Below the pieces are notes generated by a model. It was not told the DNA's origin and ran no database searches. It was given only the letters and a program-made list of their open reading frames with translations. A DNA stretch of 64,000 nt from Ramlibacter sp. (GTDB lineage: Bacteria > Pseudomonadota > Gammaproteobacteria > Burkholderiales > Burkholderiaceae_C), in the NCBI GenBank assembly GCA_019635435.1, contig JAHBZM010000001.1, positions 4,216,001-4,280,000 of the forward strand, read 5' to 3'. Made by a program: the position numbers and the translations under genes. This document shows positions 50,154-57,595 of this stretch, piece after piece; position 1 is the stretch's first letter; each line of letters opens with the position of its first letter.

Positions 50154-51782
50154 CGCCACCGTGGTCGTCCCGCCGCCGGTGGTTGCAATGGTCGAGGTGG
50201 CGGTGCCTGGGCTTCCGTTTGAACTGCCTCCTTTGGTGGCAGTGCCCCCAGAACCGGCGCTACCCACGTTGCCTGTTGACAGCGTGGTGTTGGTGCTTGC
50301 ATCGAGCAAGGCCGTACCGCCCACGTTCCAGATGCCTCCCGACCCGGAACCACCATCCCCGCCATTGCCGGACTTTGAGCTGCCCGGGGCGGCGCCGCCG
50401 CCACCCCCACCCCCGGCACCAATGTTGTTGGTGATGGAGCTGCCGGTGATGGTGAGCGTGCCGGTGTTGTAAATGCCGCCCACGGCGTTACCGCCGCGCC
50501 CGCCGCCGTAGGTGTAGCCAGCCCCACCGCCGCCGCCGCCAATCGAAATGGTCCCGTTATTGGCCGTCGCGCCACTGCCACCCGACATGTAGGAAGAGTA
50601 CGAACCACCCGCTCCGCCAGTCGTCGAGCCTCCTTTGCCGCCCATGGACCCGCCGCCGCCCGAAAACCCGGCGCCATCGCCGCCTGAGCCGGTGACAACC
50701 GACGTCGAACCCGGAGACGCAGGAGGATTGGTGCCACCCAACCCGCCGGCAGAAGAACCGGCCACACCGCCGCCGCCGCCGCCGGCTCCACCGCCACCCC
50801 CAGCGCCGCCGCCACCACCACCACCACCGGCCGCTCTGTTGGCGGTGATGGTGCTGTTCGATATGGTCAGCGTCCCCGCATTGGAAATGCCGCCGCCCAA
50901 CGCGTCCCCGCCGGCGGCCCCGGCAGTATTGCCGGGAGATGCGCCTCCAGCCCCCGTGACAAAACCTTTGGTGATGGTGAGGTTGTCAATGGCGACACTG
51001 CCTCCGGTGACATTCAACACCCGGGCCAGGTTGTTGCCGCTCAAGGTAAATCCGCCGCCCACGATGGTCATGGTCTGACCATCCAGAACGCCGATGGTGA
51101 TGGCGTCGGCGGCGGAAGCAAACGTGATGTTGCCCGTCAGCGTGATGGTGTCCGCCACGCCGTCGTTGATGCCCGCGGCAATGGCGGCCTTGAGCTGGGC
51201 CACCGTGCTGACACTGGCGGTATGCAGGACATAGCTGTAACCCGACAGGTCCTGCACATGCAGCAGAGGGGCCGATTCAATGGTGCCGGTCGAGATCTCG
51301 AGGTTCCAGTCGCCACCACGCGCGGCCGCCCCCGTGCTGTTGTCGGAGGCCGCCACGTCGGCGCCCGTCAGATCGGCCAGCGCCTGCACAAAGCTGGCGC
51401 CCTGCGCACCCGCGCCCACGTCGCAACCGTACAGCAGGATGTCACCATCAGGCCCCAGCGCCCGGCCAATCGCCTCAAGATCAGCCTGATGCTGCGCAAG
51501 ATTGCCGGAAAACAAGGGCCCATTGCCCAACAGCAGCACGCCTTGATCACCGTGCGACACGACGCCAATGGACTCCAGCCCCTGCATGCCATCGAGTGCC
51601 CGGGCCATTTGCTGAACGCCATCCTGGCCGGCGTCGAGCACCACCACCTTCACGCCAGGCTCTGCGGCGTTGATGATGGCCTGAACATCAGGCACACGGC
51701 TGTCAACAAACAATACCTTGCTCACAGCAACCTCACCCGGCATGGGTCCGTTCAAGAGGCTGAAATCATTGCTGGTGGTCAT
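49431..51782 (-). CDS. Large repetitive secreted protein, N-terminal fragment (DUF4347-like)
   Basis: A 783-residue frame. Residues 20-185 match the DUF4347 domain found at the start of many giant surface proteins: SKVLFVDSRVPDVQAIINAA, LESIGVVSHGDQGVLLLGN and DILLYGCDVGAGAQG. A beta-helix-like region follows (about 200-290), then a Gly-rich low-complexity stretch (about 300-520), then two 124-residue repeats. It begins in a four-base overlap with the sulfotransferase gene upstream and precedes a complete type I secretion system, so it is the likely export substrate. Confidence 0.78.
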   Translation of the reverse strand: MTTSNDFSLLNGPMPGEVAVSKVLFVDSRVPDVQAIINAAEPGVKVVVLDAGQDGVQQMARALDGMQGLESIGVVSHGDQGVLLLGNGPLFSGNLAQHQADLEAIGRALGPDGDILLYGCDVGAGAQGASFVQALADLTGADVAASDNSTGAAARGGDWNLEISTGTIESAPLLHVQDLSGYSYVLHTASVSTVAQLKAAIAAGINDGVADTITLTGNITFASAADAITIGVLDGQTMTIVGGGFTLSGNNLARVLNVTGGSVAIDNLTITKGFVTGAGGASPGNTAGAAGGDALGGGISNAGTLTISNSTITANRAAGGGGGGGGAGGGGGAGGGGGGVAGSSAGGLGGTNPPASPGSTSVVTGSGGDGAGFSGGGGSMGGKGGSTTGGAGGSYSSYMSGGSGATANNGTISIGGGGGGAGYTYGGGRGGNAVGGIYNTGTLTITGSSITNNIGAGGGGGGGAAPGSSKSGNGGDGGSGSGGIWNVGGTALLDASTNTTLSTGNVGSAGSGGTATKGGSSNGSPGTATSTIATTGGGTTTVAPSVTSVTSSTANGTYKVGDVVSVQVTFSSAVTVTGTPQLTLETGAVDRVVNYASGSGTSTLTFTYTVQAGDTSADLDYQSTTALALNGGTIKNGGVDAILTLATPGAANSLGANKAIVIDGVAPTVTSVNASTANGTYKAGDVVSVQVNFSEAVTVTGTPQLTLETGTTDQVVNYASGSGTSTLTFTYTVQAGDTSADLDYQSTTALALNGTHQGCGRQRWRAHAGRARRCQLTSQQGHR

Positions 51783-52642
51783 GTTGCTTCCTTCAAAACA
51801 GCGCTATCGGGCGTGGGCGCGGCCGGCAGCGCGGCGATCACATTGCTGCGGCTGGCCCGGTTGTCTTTCCAGAAAGACAACTCTGCGTATTGCTTGAACA
51901 GGTCGGGAGGGAGGATGGTGGCACGTTCTTCCAGCCCAACCCTGGGCCGGACCTTGTGCAGGCCATGGACGCCCAACGGCACATCAAACTCGGGGGCGTC
52001 GTACTGTACGTTGCTGTAGTTGTGAGCGTACGGCTCTTCACCCAGAAACTGGTAGATCAGTGGCAGCACACGATGCGGCGCCTGGGCGAGCAGGTCGTAG
52101 TCCACAATCAGCAACGCCTGCGCATGCTCGCCATAGAAAGCCTCTTTCAGCGCCGCCCACGGGTAGCCCACCAGCCGGTTACGCTGGGCCAGCGTATCCA
52201 CCCGGCTGTAAACGGTGTTGCGCTCCACGTCATCGTTGAACAGGCGCGTCAGCTCATAGGGGTTGGCGCGGTACCGCCGCTCCAGGCTGTCCATGATCCA
52301 GGCCACATTGCGCACGCAAGCCACCACTTTGGCGCCCGGAAACTGGTCCATCAGGGCCGGCATCTTGGCCGACCACATGCGGTTGGTATCGAAGATGACG
52401 GACTTGTCCGCCTGGTCGGCATAGTAAGAATCAAACAGGCCACGCACCAATCGGCGCCGCTGGTCATGGGTGATGGTGGAGCCGAATTCCGTGCCCGCCG
52501 CAAATTGCTTGAGCATGCCCGCAAAGAGGGTGCCCACAGGACTTGTCATGCCCGCGTGGAAGCTCGGGTTTTGCCGCAAGATGGCGGCAAGCAAGGTCGA
52601 ACCAGACCGTGGAAGCCCCGAGATGAAGTGGTACTTCGGCAT
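51779..52642 (-). CDS. Sulfotransferase upstream of the type I secretion substrate
   Basis: A 287-residue PAPS-dependent sulfotransferase. The 5'-phosphosulfate loop is SGLPRSGSTLLAAIL at the N-terminus, and a 3'-phosphate motif follows at about residues 108-125 (AKVVACVRNVAWIMDS). It is the first gene of the leftward operon and overlaps the large secreted protein gene by four bases. The natural inference is that it sulfates that protein or a glycan on it. No signal peptide, so it acts in the cytosol before export. Confidence 0.85.
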   Translation of the reverse strand: MPKYHFISGLPRSGSTLLAAILRQNPSFHAGMTSPVGTLFAGMLKQFAAGTEFGSTITHDQRRRLVRGLFDSYYADQADKSVIFDTNRMWSAKMPALMDQFPGAKVVACVRNVAWIMDSLERRYRANPYELTRLFNDDVERNTVYSRVDTLAQRNRLVGYPWAALKEAFYGEHAQALLIVDYDLLAQAPHRVLPLIYQFLGEEPYAHNYSNVQYDAPEFDVPLGVHGLHKVRPRVGLEERATILPPDLFKQYAELSFWKDNRASRSNVIAALPAAPTPDSAVLKEAT

Positions 52643-52921
52643 GAAGCGTGGCCGGGAAACGGCACGACGGCAATGAACAAGGTGTTGAGTCTACCGCCAA
52701 GGATGTGCGAACACCTAAGTGAAACCGCTAGGCGACCGCCATAGAGTTGGCGGCGCAACGCAATGTGAATATGTCACAAGAAAATGGCCGCGCAAATCAA
52801 CTCCCTCCGACGCCATTGCATTTCCATCAATGCAGGCTCCAGAAGTCGTCACATTTTGTTTGACTTGCCCGTTCTTGCCACCTAGCATGCCGGTTCCACA
52901 ACTTTTCTAGGGGAGTCAGCA
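52643..52921. promoter_or_regulatory. Divergent intergenic region between secretion operon and tail-collar gene
   Basis: No gene is visible in these 279 bases, which are more AT-rich than the surroundings and must contain the promoters of both the leftward secretion operon and the rightward collar gene. I could not single out convincing -10/-35 pairs. AGGGGAG lies just before the ATG at 52922. Confidence 0.45.
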
Positions 52922-53581
52922 ATGGAAGCTTTCATGGGCACGATCATGCCGGTCGGGTTTAACTTCGCGCCGCGCGGCTGGGCGTTCTGTAACGGGCAAG
53001 TGATTCCAATTGCGCAAAATTCGGCCCTGTTCGCCCTGCTGGGCACGATGTACGGTGGTGACGGCCAGAACACCTTCGCGCTCCCGGATTTGCGCGGTCG
53101 GGTAGCGGTGGGTTCCCAAGGCAATGGGCCTGGCCTCGCACCGATATCGCAAGGAGAAAAAGCCGGCACCAACAACGTGACCATTATTGGCAACGGCGCC
53201 GTGTCCATCTCGCTGACCAGCGCCAACCTGCCGGCGCATACCCATCCTGCATCACTGGATTTGGCCGGCGTCACCCCCAACATCGAAGTGAGCGTGCCAG
53301 CGGGCGGCGGCGTTCAAGCCATGGCCGCAGGCAGCAGCCTGGCACAGTCTGGCGGCGGCCCTGGCCAAGCCAACATCTTCACGCCCACGTCCGTCAACCC
53401 CCTGGCGCTCGGCGGCACCAGCCTCAGCGGAACAGGCACAGTCGCCGTGGGTGCCAACACCGGTGGCGGGCAGCCCCTGGCCGCGCCGGTGCAGACCCAG
53501 GCCCTGACCTCGATCATGCAGCCCTACCTCGGCCTGAACTACATCATTGCCATGGAAGGCATCTTCCCTTCACGCAACTGA
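52922..53581 (+). CDS. Secreted-type tail-collar (MdpB-like) protein
   Basis: A 219-residue protein with the phage tail-collar domain (RGWAFCNGQVIPIAQNSALF, MYGGDGQNTFALPDLRGRVA) and the MQPYLGLNYIIAMEG C-terminus. It is the same family as microcystin-dependent proteins MdpB of free-living bacteria and is strikingly close to the prophage collar protein at 7631-8344. It stands alone with its partner at 53720 in the middle of the secretion and modification genes, not within a tail cluster. An extracellular adhesin or fibre-like role is likely; an intrinsic terminator follows it. Confidence 0.85.
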   Translation: MEAFMGTIMPVGFNFAPRGWAFCNGQVIPIAQNSALFALLGTMYGGDGQNTFALPDLRGRVAVGSQGNGPGLAPISQGEKAGTNNVTIIGNGAVSISLTSANLPAHTHPASLDLAGVTPNIEVSVPAGGGVQAMAAGSSLAQSGGGPGQANIFTPTSVNPLALGGTSLSGTGTVAVGANTGGGQPLAAPVQTQALTSIMQPYLGLNYIIAMEGIFPSRN

Positions 53582-53609
53582 TGCAAACGCCAGGCCTTGC
53601 CTGGCAAGG

Positions 53610-53635
53610 GGCCGCCATTTTGGCGGCCTTTTTTT
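53610..53635 (+). terminator. Intrinsic terminator after the tail-collar gene
   Basis: The stem GGCCGCC (53610-53616) / GGCGGCC (53622-53628) with an ATTTT loop is followed by seven T residues. It should end most transcripts of the collar gene, so the DUF6916-like gene downstream may have its own promoter or rely on read-through. Confidence 0.85.
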
Positions 53636-53719
53636 GTCCGCAACGGCCATAATTCGCCGCTGAATGGCCTGGCGATCCGCGTCGCCACCCAACGGATGTT
53701 CAACCCGCGGAGATCTTCA

Positions 53720-54028
53720 ATGACTTTTACTCTGGCCCAACTGGCTCCTCATCTGGGAAGCATCTTTGTCGTCCATACCCACGCGGGCATGATCAAGCTG
53801 CAGATGGTGGACGTGCGCGAACTGCCCCGCCGCTCGCTGCCCGAAGGATTCCGGACCCCGCTGTCCCTGCTGTTTTCCGGCCCCGAAACGCCCCAGCTGG
53901 TGCAGGACAACTACACCTTCGATCACCCCGCGCTCGGGCGCCAGGTGTGGACCACGACGCCCGTTCACATTGCGGCCACAGCGCCCGCGACGGGAATGCT
54001 GTTGCGCTACGAAGTGCTGTTTTCCTGA
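53720..54028 (+). CDS. DUF6916-like protein
   Basis: A 102-residue beta-rich protein (FTLAQLAPHLGSIFVVHTHA, then PLSLLFSGPETPQLVQDNYT and GMLLRYEVLFS) that matches the DUF6916 family commonly encoded beside tail-collar proteins in bacterial genomes. I chose the ATG at 53720 with GGAG upstream; the frame is open further upstream but runs into the terminator. Possibly a chaperone or partner of the collar protein. Confidence 0.7.
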   Translation: MTFTLAQLAPHLGSIFVVHTHAGMIKLQMVDVRELPRRSLPEGFRTPLSLLFSGPETPQLVQDNYTFDHPALGRQVWTTTPVHIAATAPATGMLLRYEVLFS

Positions 54029-54044
54029 ACAGTGACGGGATTCG

Positions 54045-55043
54045 TCATGTGACTCGTGCTGCAGTGCTTGTACGCAAGGCTTCAACTTTTTCATAGCCAC
54101 GGACTGCCAGCGCAACGTCGGGCGCACCCGCGCGCCCGGCGCTGGTCGGCGCACCATCCCCCGTGAAAACTGCCGTCGAATGCTTGGCGTGAAACGCTGA
54201 GCGGGCCTTCAGCGCGCCCAGTTCTTCGGGCGCGAGGTGCACCGACAAACCGGGCAGCAGTTCTGACCAGACGACTTGAGGCAACTGGCGGTAGTTCAGC
54301 AGAATCGGGCGAGCCACGGGCACCGCCTCAAGAGCGGCCGCGAAAATGGCCGACAGCACCCGGGCGCTGTAGGCGTCCAGATCCCCCGGCGCCAAGCCAC
54401 CGGCGTCCACCTTCAGACGGGACATGTCCACGAACCCCGGGACCATTTGCGGCCCCCTGCTGCGCCCATGCGAGGCCAGCACTTCATCGGGCTCGCGGTA
54501 CAGGAAGACAAATGGTGTTTCGGGGTAGGCTTCGCGCAGCAGGGGCATCCAGGGCGCATGCCAGCTGTCCAGCTTCACGAACAAATGCCGCTCCCGCCCG
54601 GTGCGGCGCTGCCCCAGGGCCGCGACCAGCCTGCGCAAGGTGACGAGCCCACCGCTTTGCTCCGGCTGGTGGTGATGCAAGCGGAAAAAGGCGTCGAGCA
54701 CGGGAGGCTCGGACATCACGATGGCGTCGGTCCGGGCGGCCAGCATCTGCATCAGCAGGGTCGAGCCGCAGCGGGAGACATGGAAGACGAAGGCCGTGGG
54801 TGCCACGCAGTCGAATCCGTCGCCAAGTTCAGCCAGGGGGGTCTGGCAGATGCGGCGGTCCGCCGACGGCTGCGAGGTCAGGGTGTCGTGAAAAAAAGGC
54901 TCGGTGAACGGGCGCACCCCGACGTGGCGCCACCAGACAGACAGGGTCTGCGCGTCGATCGTCACCGGGAACCACTGCTCTAGCGAGGGCAGGTCCTCGC
55001 GGCGGACCTCAGTGCCGCGGACCAGCAGCTTGTCGGCGTGCAT
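54045..55043 (-). CDS. Second sulfotransferase-family protein
   Basis: A 332-residue protein with a P-loop-like PAPS motif in the middle (AFVFHVSRCGSTLLMQML), then VFLYREPDEVLASHGRSRGP as the 3'-phosphate region. The first 100 residues are an extra N-terminal domain (WFPVTIDAQTLSVWWRHVGV). I chose the ATG at 55043; the longer frame to 55151 overlaps the hydroxylase gene. It shares a 35-base overlap with the AspH-like gene, indicating coupling. It probably sulfates a product of this locus. Confidence 0.8.
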   Translation of the reverse strand: MHADKLLVRGTEVRREDLPSLEQWFPVTIDAQTLSVWWRHVGVRPFTEPFFHDTLTSQPSADRRICQTPLAELGDGFDCVAPTAFVFHVSRCGSTLLMQMLAARTDAIVMSEPPVLDAFFRLHHHQPEQSGGLVTLRRLVAALGQRRTGRERHLFVKLDSWHAPWMPLLREAYPETPFVFLYREPDEVLASHGRSRGPQMVPGFVDMSRLKVDAGGLAPGDLDAYSARVLSAIFAAALEAVPVARPILLNYRQLPQVVWSELLPGLSVHLAPEELGALKARSAFHAKHSTAVFTGDGAPTSAGRAGAPDVALAVRGYEKVEALRTSTAARVT

Positions 55044-55746
55044 GAATGTCCCTGAGTTGCCCGGCCAGCCGCATCCCCGCGTGATGGCCCGACGAGAGCA
55101 AGGAGGCGATGACCTCCTGCACATTGCCGTCGTGAATCGCGTCGTCGCCATATGGCGATGCCTCGCGCAGCACGCCGCCCGCAGCCTGGAAGACCCGCTC
55201 CAGCCAGGGATTGGTGACGCAGTCGATCATGAGGTGCACGCGGGCCTGGGGGCTGCGGTTTTCAACGCCATGCAGGCAACTGGCGTTGAGATACCAGGCG
55301 TGTCCAGCGGAAAAATGGACCGTCTCCCCTTCAATGCGGAACAGCACCTCTGGCGCGGTCTGCACGGGAATGTGCAGGCGGGTCACGCCATCTTCCAGCG
55401 ACGCCTTGCTGTCGCGATGCTCCAGGATGACGCCACCGGCCTGGAGCGCCATCAGGCGGATCGAGGTCTTTTCGCACTCCAAGCCATTGATGACCTCCTG
55501 AAAATACGGGCATTGGGCCAGGAGGGGCGTGTCGGCGAAGCGGGCATCTTCCAGCGGCATGATGTGGTCCAGGCTGCCATTGACCGAGCGCAGCGCGAGG
55601 CAGGACCAGCCTTTCTCATAGGCCCCGGTGTTGAAATGGCCGAGCCAGTCAGCACCGGCCACGACCGCCAGATCGGCCTTCAGCCGCGAGACATCGAAGC
55701 TGAAAGGAAGCCGTAGATAAGGCGTGACCTTATTCACCGGCAGCAC
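55009..55746 (-). CDS. Aspartyl/asparaginyl beta-hydroxylase-family dioxygenase
   Basis: A 245-residue cupin-fold Fe(II)/2-oxoglutarate dioxygenase. The segment VILEHRDSKASLEDGVTRLH supplies His and basic residues of the AspH type, and AWYLNASCLHGVENRSPQAR holds the distal iron-binding His and the Arg that would bind 2-oxoglutarate. AspH relatives hydroxylate Asp or Asn side chains. Its gene overlaps the sulfotransferase behind it and the GNAT gene ahead, so a modification pathway is suggested. The substrate is unknown. Confidence 0.82.
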   Translation of the reverse strand: MLPVNKVTPYLRLPFSFDVSRLKADLAVVAGADWLGHFNTGAYEKGWSCLALRSVNGSLDHIMPLEDARFADTPLLAQCPYFQEVINGLECEKTSIRLMALQAGGVILEHRDSKASLEDGVTRLHIPVQTAPEVLFRIEGETVHFSAGHAWYLNASCLHGVENRSPQARVHLMIDCVTNPWLERVFQAAGGVLREASPYGDDAIHDGNVQEVIASLLSSGHHAGMRLAGQLRDIHARRQAAGPRH

Positions 55747-56242
55747 TCCTCCACACCCTCTGCTCCATCACGCCGTCGTCCGAGCGCACCGTGAACCCCA
55801 GCCCCTGATACAGGGCCCGTGCGGCCTCGTTGGTCCTGGCCACGGCCAGGCTCACCGTGAGGCCGCCGGCTTGCGCCCGGGCCTGCAGTGCCCGAAGCAC
55901 CGCCCGGGCCACGCCGCCGCGCCGCGCTGCGGGCGCAATGGCAATATCCACCACGCGCAGGTCTGAGCCCGACGCATCCACCACCAGCCGGCCCGCCCGC
56001 TCGCCACGCGAGAGCAAGACCCATTGCGTGGCCTGCGGATAGTGTTCGCGGAAACCCGCTTCCTGGATGCGCTGCTGCATCACGATGAACTGGCGCAATG
56101 TGGCGGGATCGGAAACCGCCTGGTGCAGGTCTTGCCGGCTGTGGAAGTACAGCTCGTCCAGAAAGTCCTGATCAGCGGCTTCGACGGCGCGCAGGGCCAA
56201 CGGTTCCGGCAGACCCGGCAAAGGAACGTCAGGCTCACGCAT
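55730..56242 (-). CDS. GNAT-family acetyltransferase
   Basis: A 170-residue protein with acetyl-CoA motif A VVDIAIAPAARRGGVARAVL and motif B ARTNEAARALYQGLGF. I chose the ATG at 56242, which overlaps the stop of the APS kinase gene; the frame is also open to 56263. It overlaps the hydroxylase gene by 17 bases. Small-molecule or protein N-acetylation are both possible. Confidence 0.82.
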   Translation of the reverse strand: MREPDVPLPGLPEPLALRAVEAADQDFLDELYFHSRQDLHQAVSDPATLRQFIVMQQRIQEAGFREHYPQATQWVLLSRGERAGRLVVDASGSDLRVVDIAIAPAARRGGVARAVLRALQARAQAGGLTVSLAVARTNEAARALYQGLGFTVRSDDGVMEQRVWRSAAGE

Positions 56243-56792
56243 GGGCGCGCGGCTCCAGGGCACGCAGCAACCGCAGGGATTGCGCGATGTCGATCTGGCT
56301 GGTGTCCAGCACCAGCTGCGGGCTGGCGGGCGCCTCGTAGCTGGACTGAACCCCGGTCAAGCCAAAGGCCTGACCGCCCTTTGCCCGGGCATACAGGCCC
56401 TTGGGGTCCCGCGCCTGGCACACACTCAAAGGCGTGGCCACGTGGACCTCCAGAAAGCGGTCGGCCCCGACAATGGCCCGGGCCGCGGCACGCCCTGCCA
56501 GTGTCGGTGACACCATGGCCACGATGGCATGAATGCCGTTGCGGTTGAGGATGCAGGCCATTTCAGCCACGCGGCGCATGTTTTCATGGCGCGCCGCGGG
56601 GCTGAAGTCCAGGTCCTTGCACAGGCCCTGGCGCACCTCGTCACCATCCAGCACGCATGCGGGCAGCCCCTCCATCCGCAAGGCCTGCGCCAGCGCCTGC
56701 GCCAGCGTGGTCTTGCCGGCACCGGGCAAGCCCGTCAACCACCAGCAGAAAGTGGTGCTCATGAGGTCAGTTTGCGTCAATTGAGCCTGCAT
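56235..56792 (-). CDS. cysC: Adenylylsulfate (APS) kinase
   Basis: A 185-residue kinase that makes PAPS from APS and ATP. P-loop GLPGAGKTTLAQALA, then PACVLDGDEVRQGLCKDLDF and FSPAARHENMRRVAEMACIL, and VHVATPLSVCQARDPKGLYA are the CysC signature motifs. There is no ATP sulfurylase domain. It is the first gene of the leftward group that ends with a PAPS-using sulfotransferase, so it probably supplies the sulfate donor locally. I placed the start at the ATG at 56792; a TTG at 56798 or the ATG at 56762 are alternatives. Confidence 0.9.
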   Translation of the reverse strand: MQAQLTQTDLMSTTFCWWLTGLPGAGKTTLAQALAQALRMEGLPACVLDGDEVRQGLCKDLDFSPAARHENMRRVAEMACILNRNGIHAIVAMVSPTLAGRAAARAIVGADRFLEVHVATPLSVCQARDPKGLYARAKGGQAFGLTGVQSSYEAPASPQLVLDTSQIDIAQSLRLLRALEPRAHA

Positions 56793-56800
56793 TTTCAATC

Positions 56801-56856
56801 AAACAGGGCTGGAGTCCATGCTCCACGGCCACTTTCAGCTATTAAAACCATAGCAG
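56801..56856. repeat. Dispersed intergenic repeat, copy 3
   Basis: GGGCTGGAGTCCA, then CACGGCCACTTTCAGCTAT and the hairpin GCTAT / ATAGC (56838-56854). The following bases (CCTCATGCCCGC) recur at about 62990 after the photolyase gene, so that site may hold a remnant. It lies between plsC and cysC. Confidence 0.7.
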
Positions 56857-56860
56857 TGCC

Positions 56861-57595
56861 TCATGCCCGCAGTTGCAGGACTTCGTCACGCAGCGCCGCG
56901 GCCCAGGTCCGGCGGTCGCGCCCTTGGGCACGCTGCGGCTCGCCGTAGCGCACAACGGCGACGATACCCGGTGTGGCAAGCGTGCGCCAGATCGAACCCA
57001 GCAAGGTGTCATCGTCGATGTAGCAGGGCGCCCGGCTGGGCAGGCGGCTGCGCGCGTCCAGGAAACTCAGCGCCACCGGCTGCACGGGCGCGTCAGCCGA
57101 GATCGCCGCCTGGAGAAGGTTGGCATGGAACGGCAGCAGGCTGACACCGTCGCTGGTGGTGCCTTCGGGGAAGACGGCCAGGATGTCGCCGGCACTCAGG
57201 CTCCCGGCCATGTGGTGCACGACGCGCATGGCGTCGCGCCGTGACTCGCGCTCGATGTACAGCGTGCCCGCACCGGTCGCCAGCGTGCCAATGAGCGGCC
57301 AGTGCCTGACGTCGGATTTGGAGACAAACCGGCAGTGACGCCCGGCGTGCATGAGGACGATGTCCAGCCACGAAATATGGTTGGCCACCAGCAGCAAGGG
57401 GCCGGCCACGGGCGCGGCGCCCGTCACCTCGATGTCCAGCCCCAGCAGATGCAGCATCCGCTGCGCCCAGGCCTGCACGCGCAGGTCGCGTTCGGCCTGG
57501 CCAAGCCTTGGGAAGACCAGCCGGATCGTGATCCAGCCCGCCAGCATGTGAACCAGCGCGCGCAACAGCTTCCAGCTCGCGGCGACGGCCTTCAT
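56861..57595 (-). CDS. plsC: 1-acyl-sn-glycerol-3-phosphate acyltransferase family protein
   Basis: A 244-residue membrane acyltransferase with the catalytic NHISWLD box (about residues 72-78), the FPEGTT box (about 143-148), and N-terminal hydrophobic helices. It transfers acyl chains to lysophosphatidic acid at the inner membrane. It directly follows pyrC' (one-base spacing) at the end of the pyrimidine operon, an arrangement common in Burkholderiales. Confidence 0.9.
   Translation of the reverse strand: MKAVAASWKLLRALVHMLAGWITIRLVFPRLGQAERDLRVQAWAQRMLHLLGLDIEVTGAAPVAGPLLLVANHISWLDIVLMHAGRHCRFVSKSDVRHWPLIGTLATGAGTLYIERESRRDAMRVVHHMAGSLSAGDILAVFPEGTTSDGVSLLPFHANLLQAAISADAPVQPVALSFLDARSRLPSRAPCYIDDDTLLGSIWRTLATPGIVAVVRYGEPQRAQGRDRRTWAAALRDEVLQLRA

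Noticed and set aside
50390..50860. Gly-rich repetitive stretch as a CRISPR or microsatellite feature
   Set aside because: It is an in-frame Gly-rich low-complexity region of the secreted protein, with no regular spacer structure.
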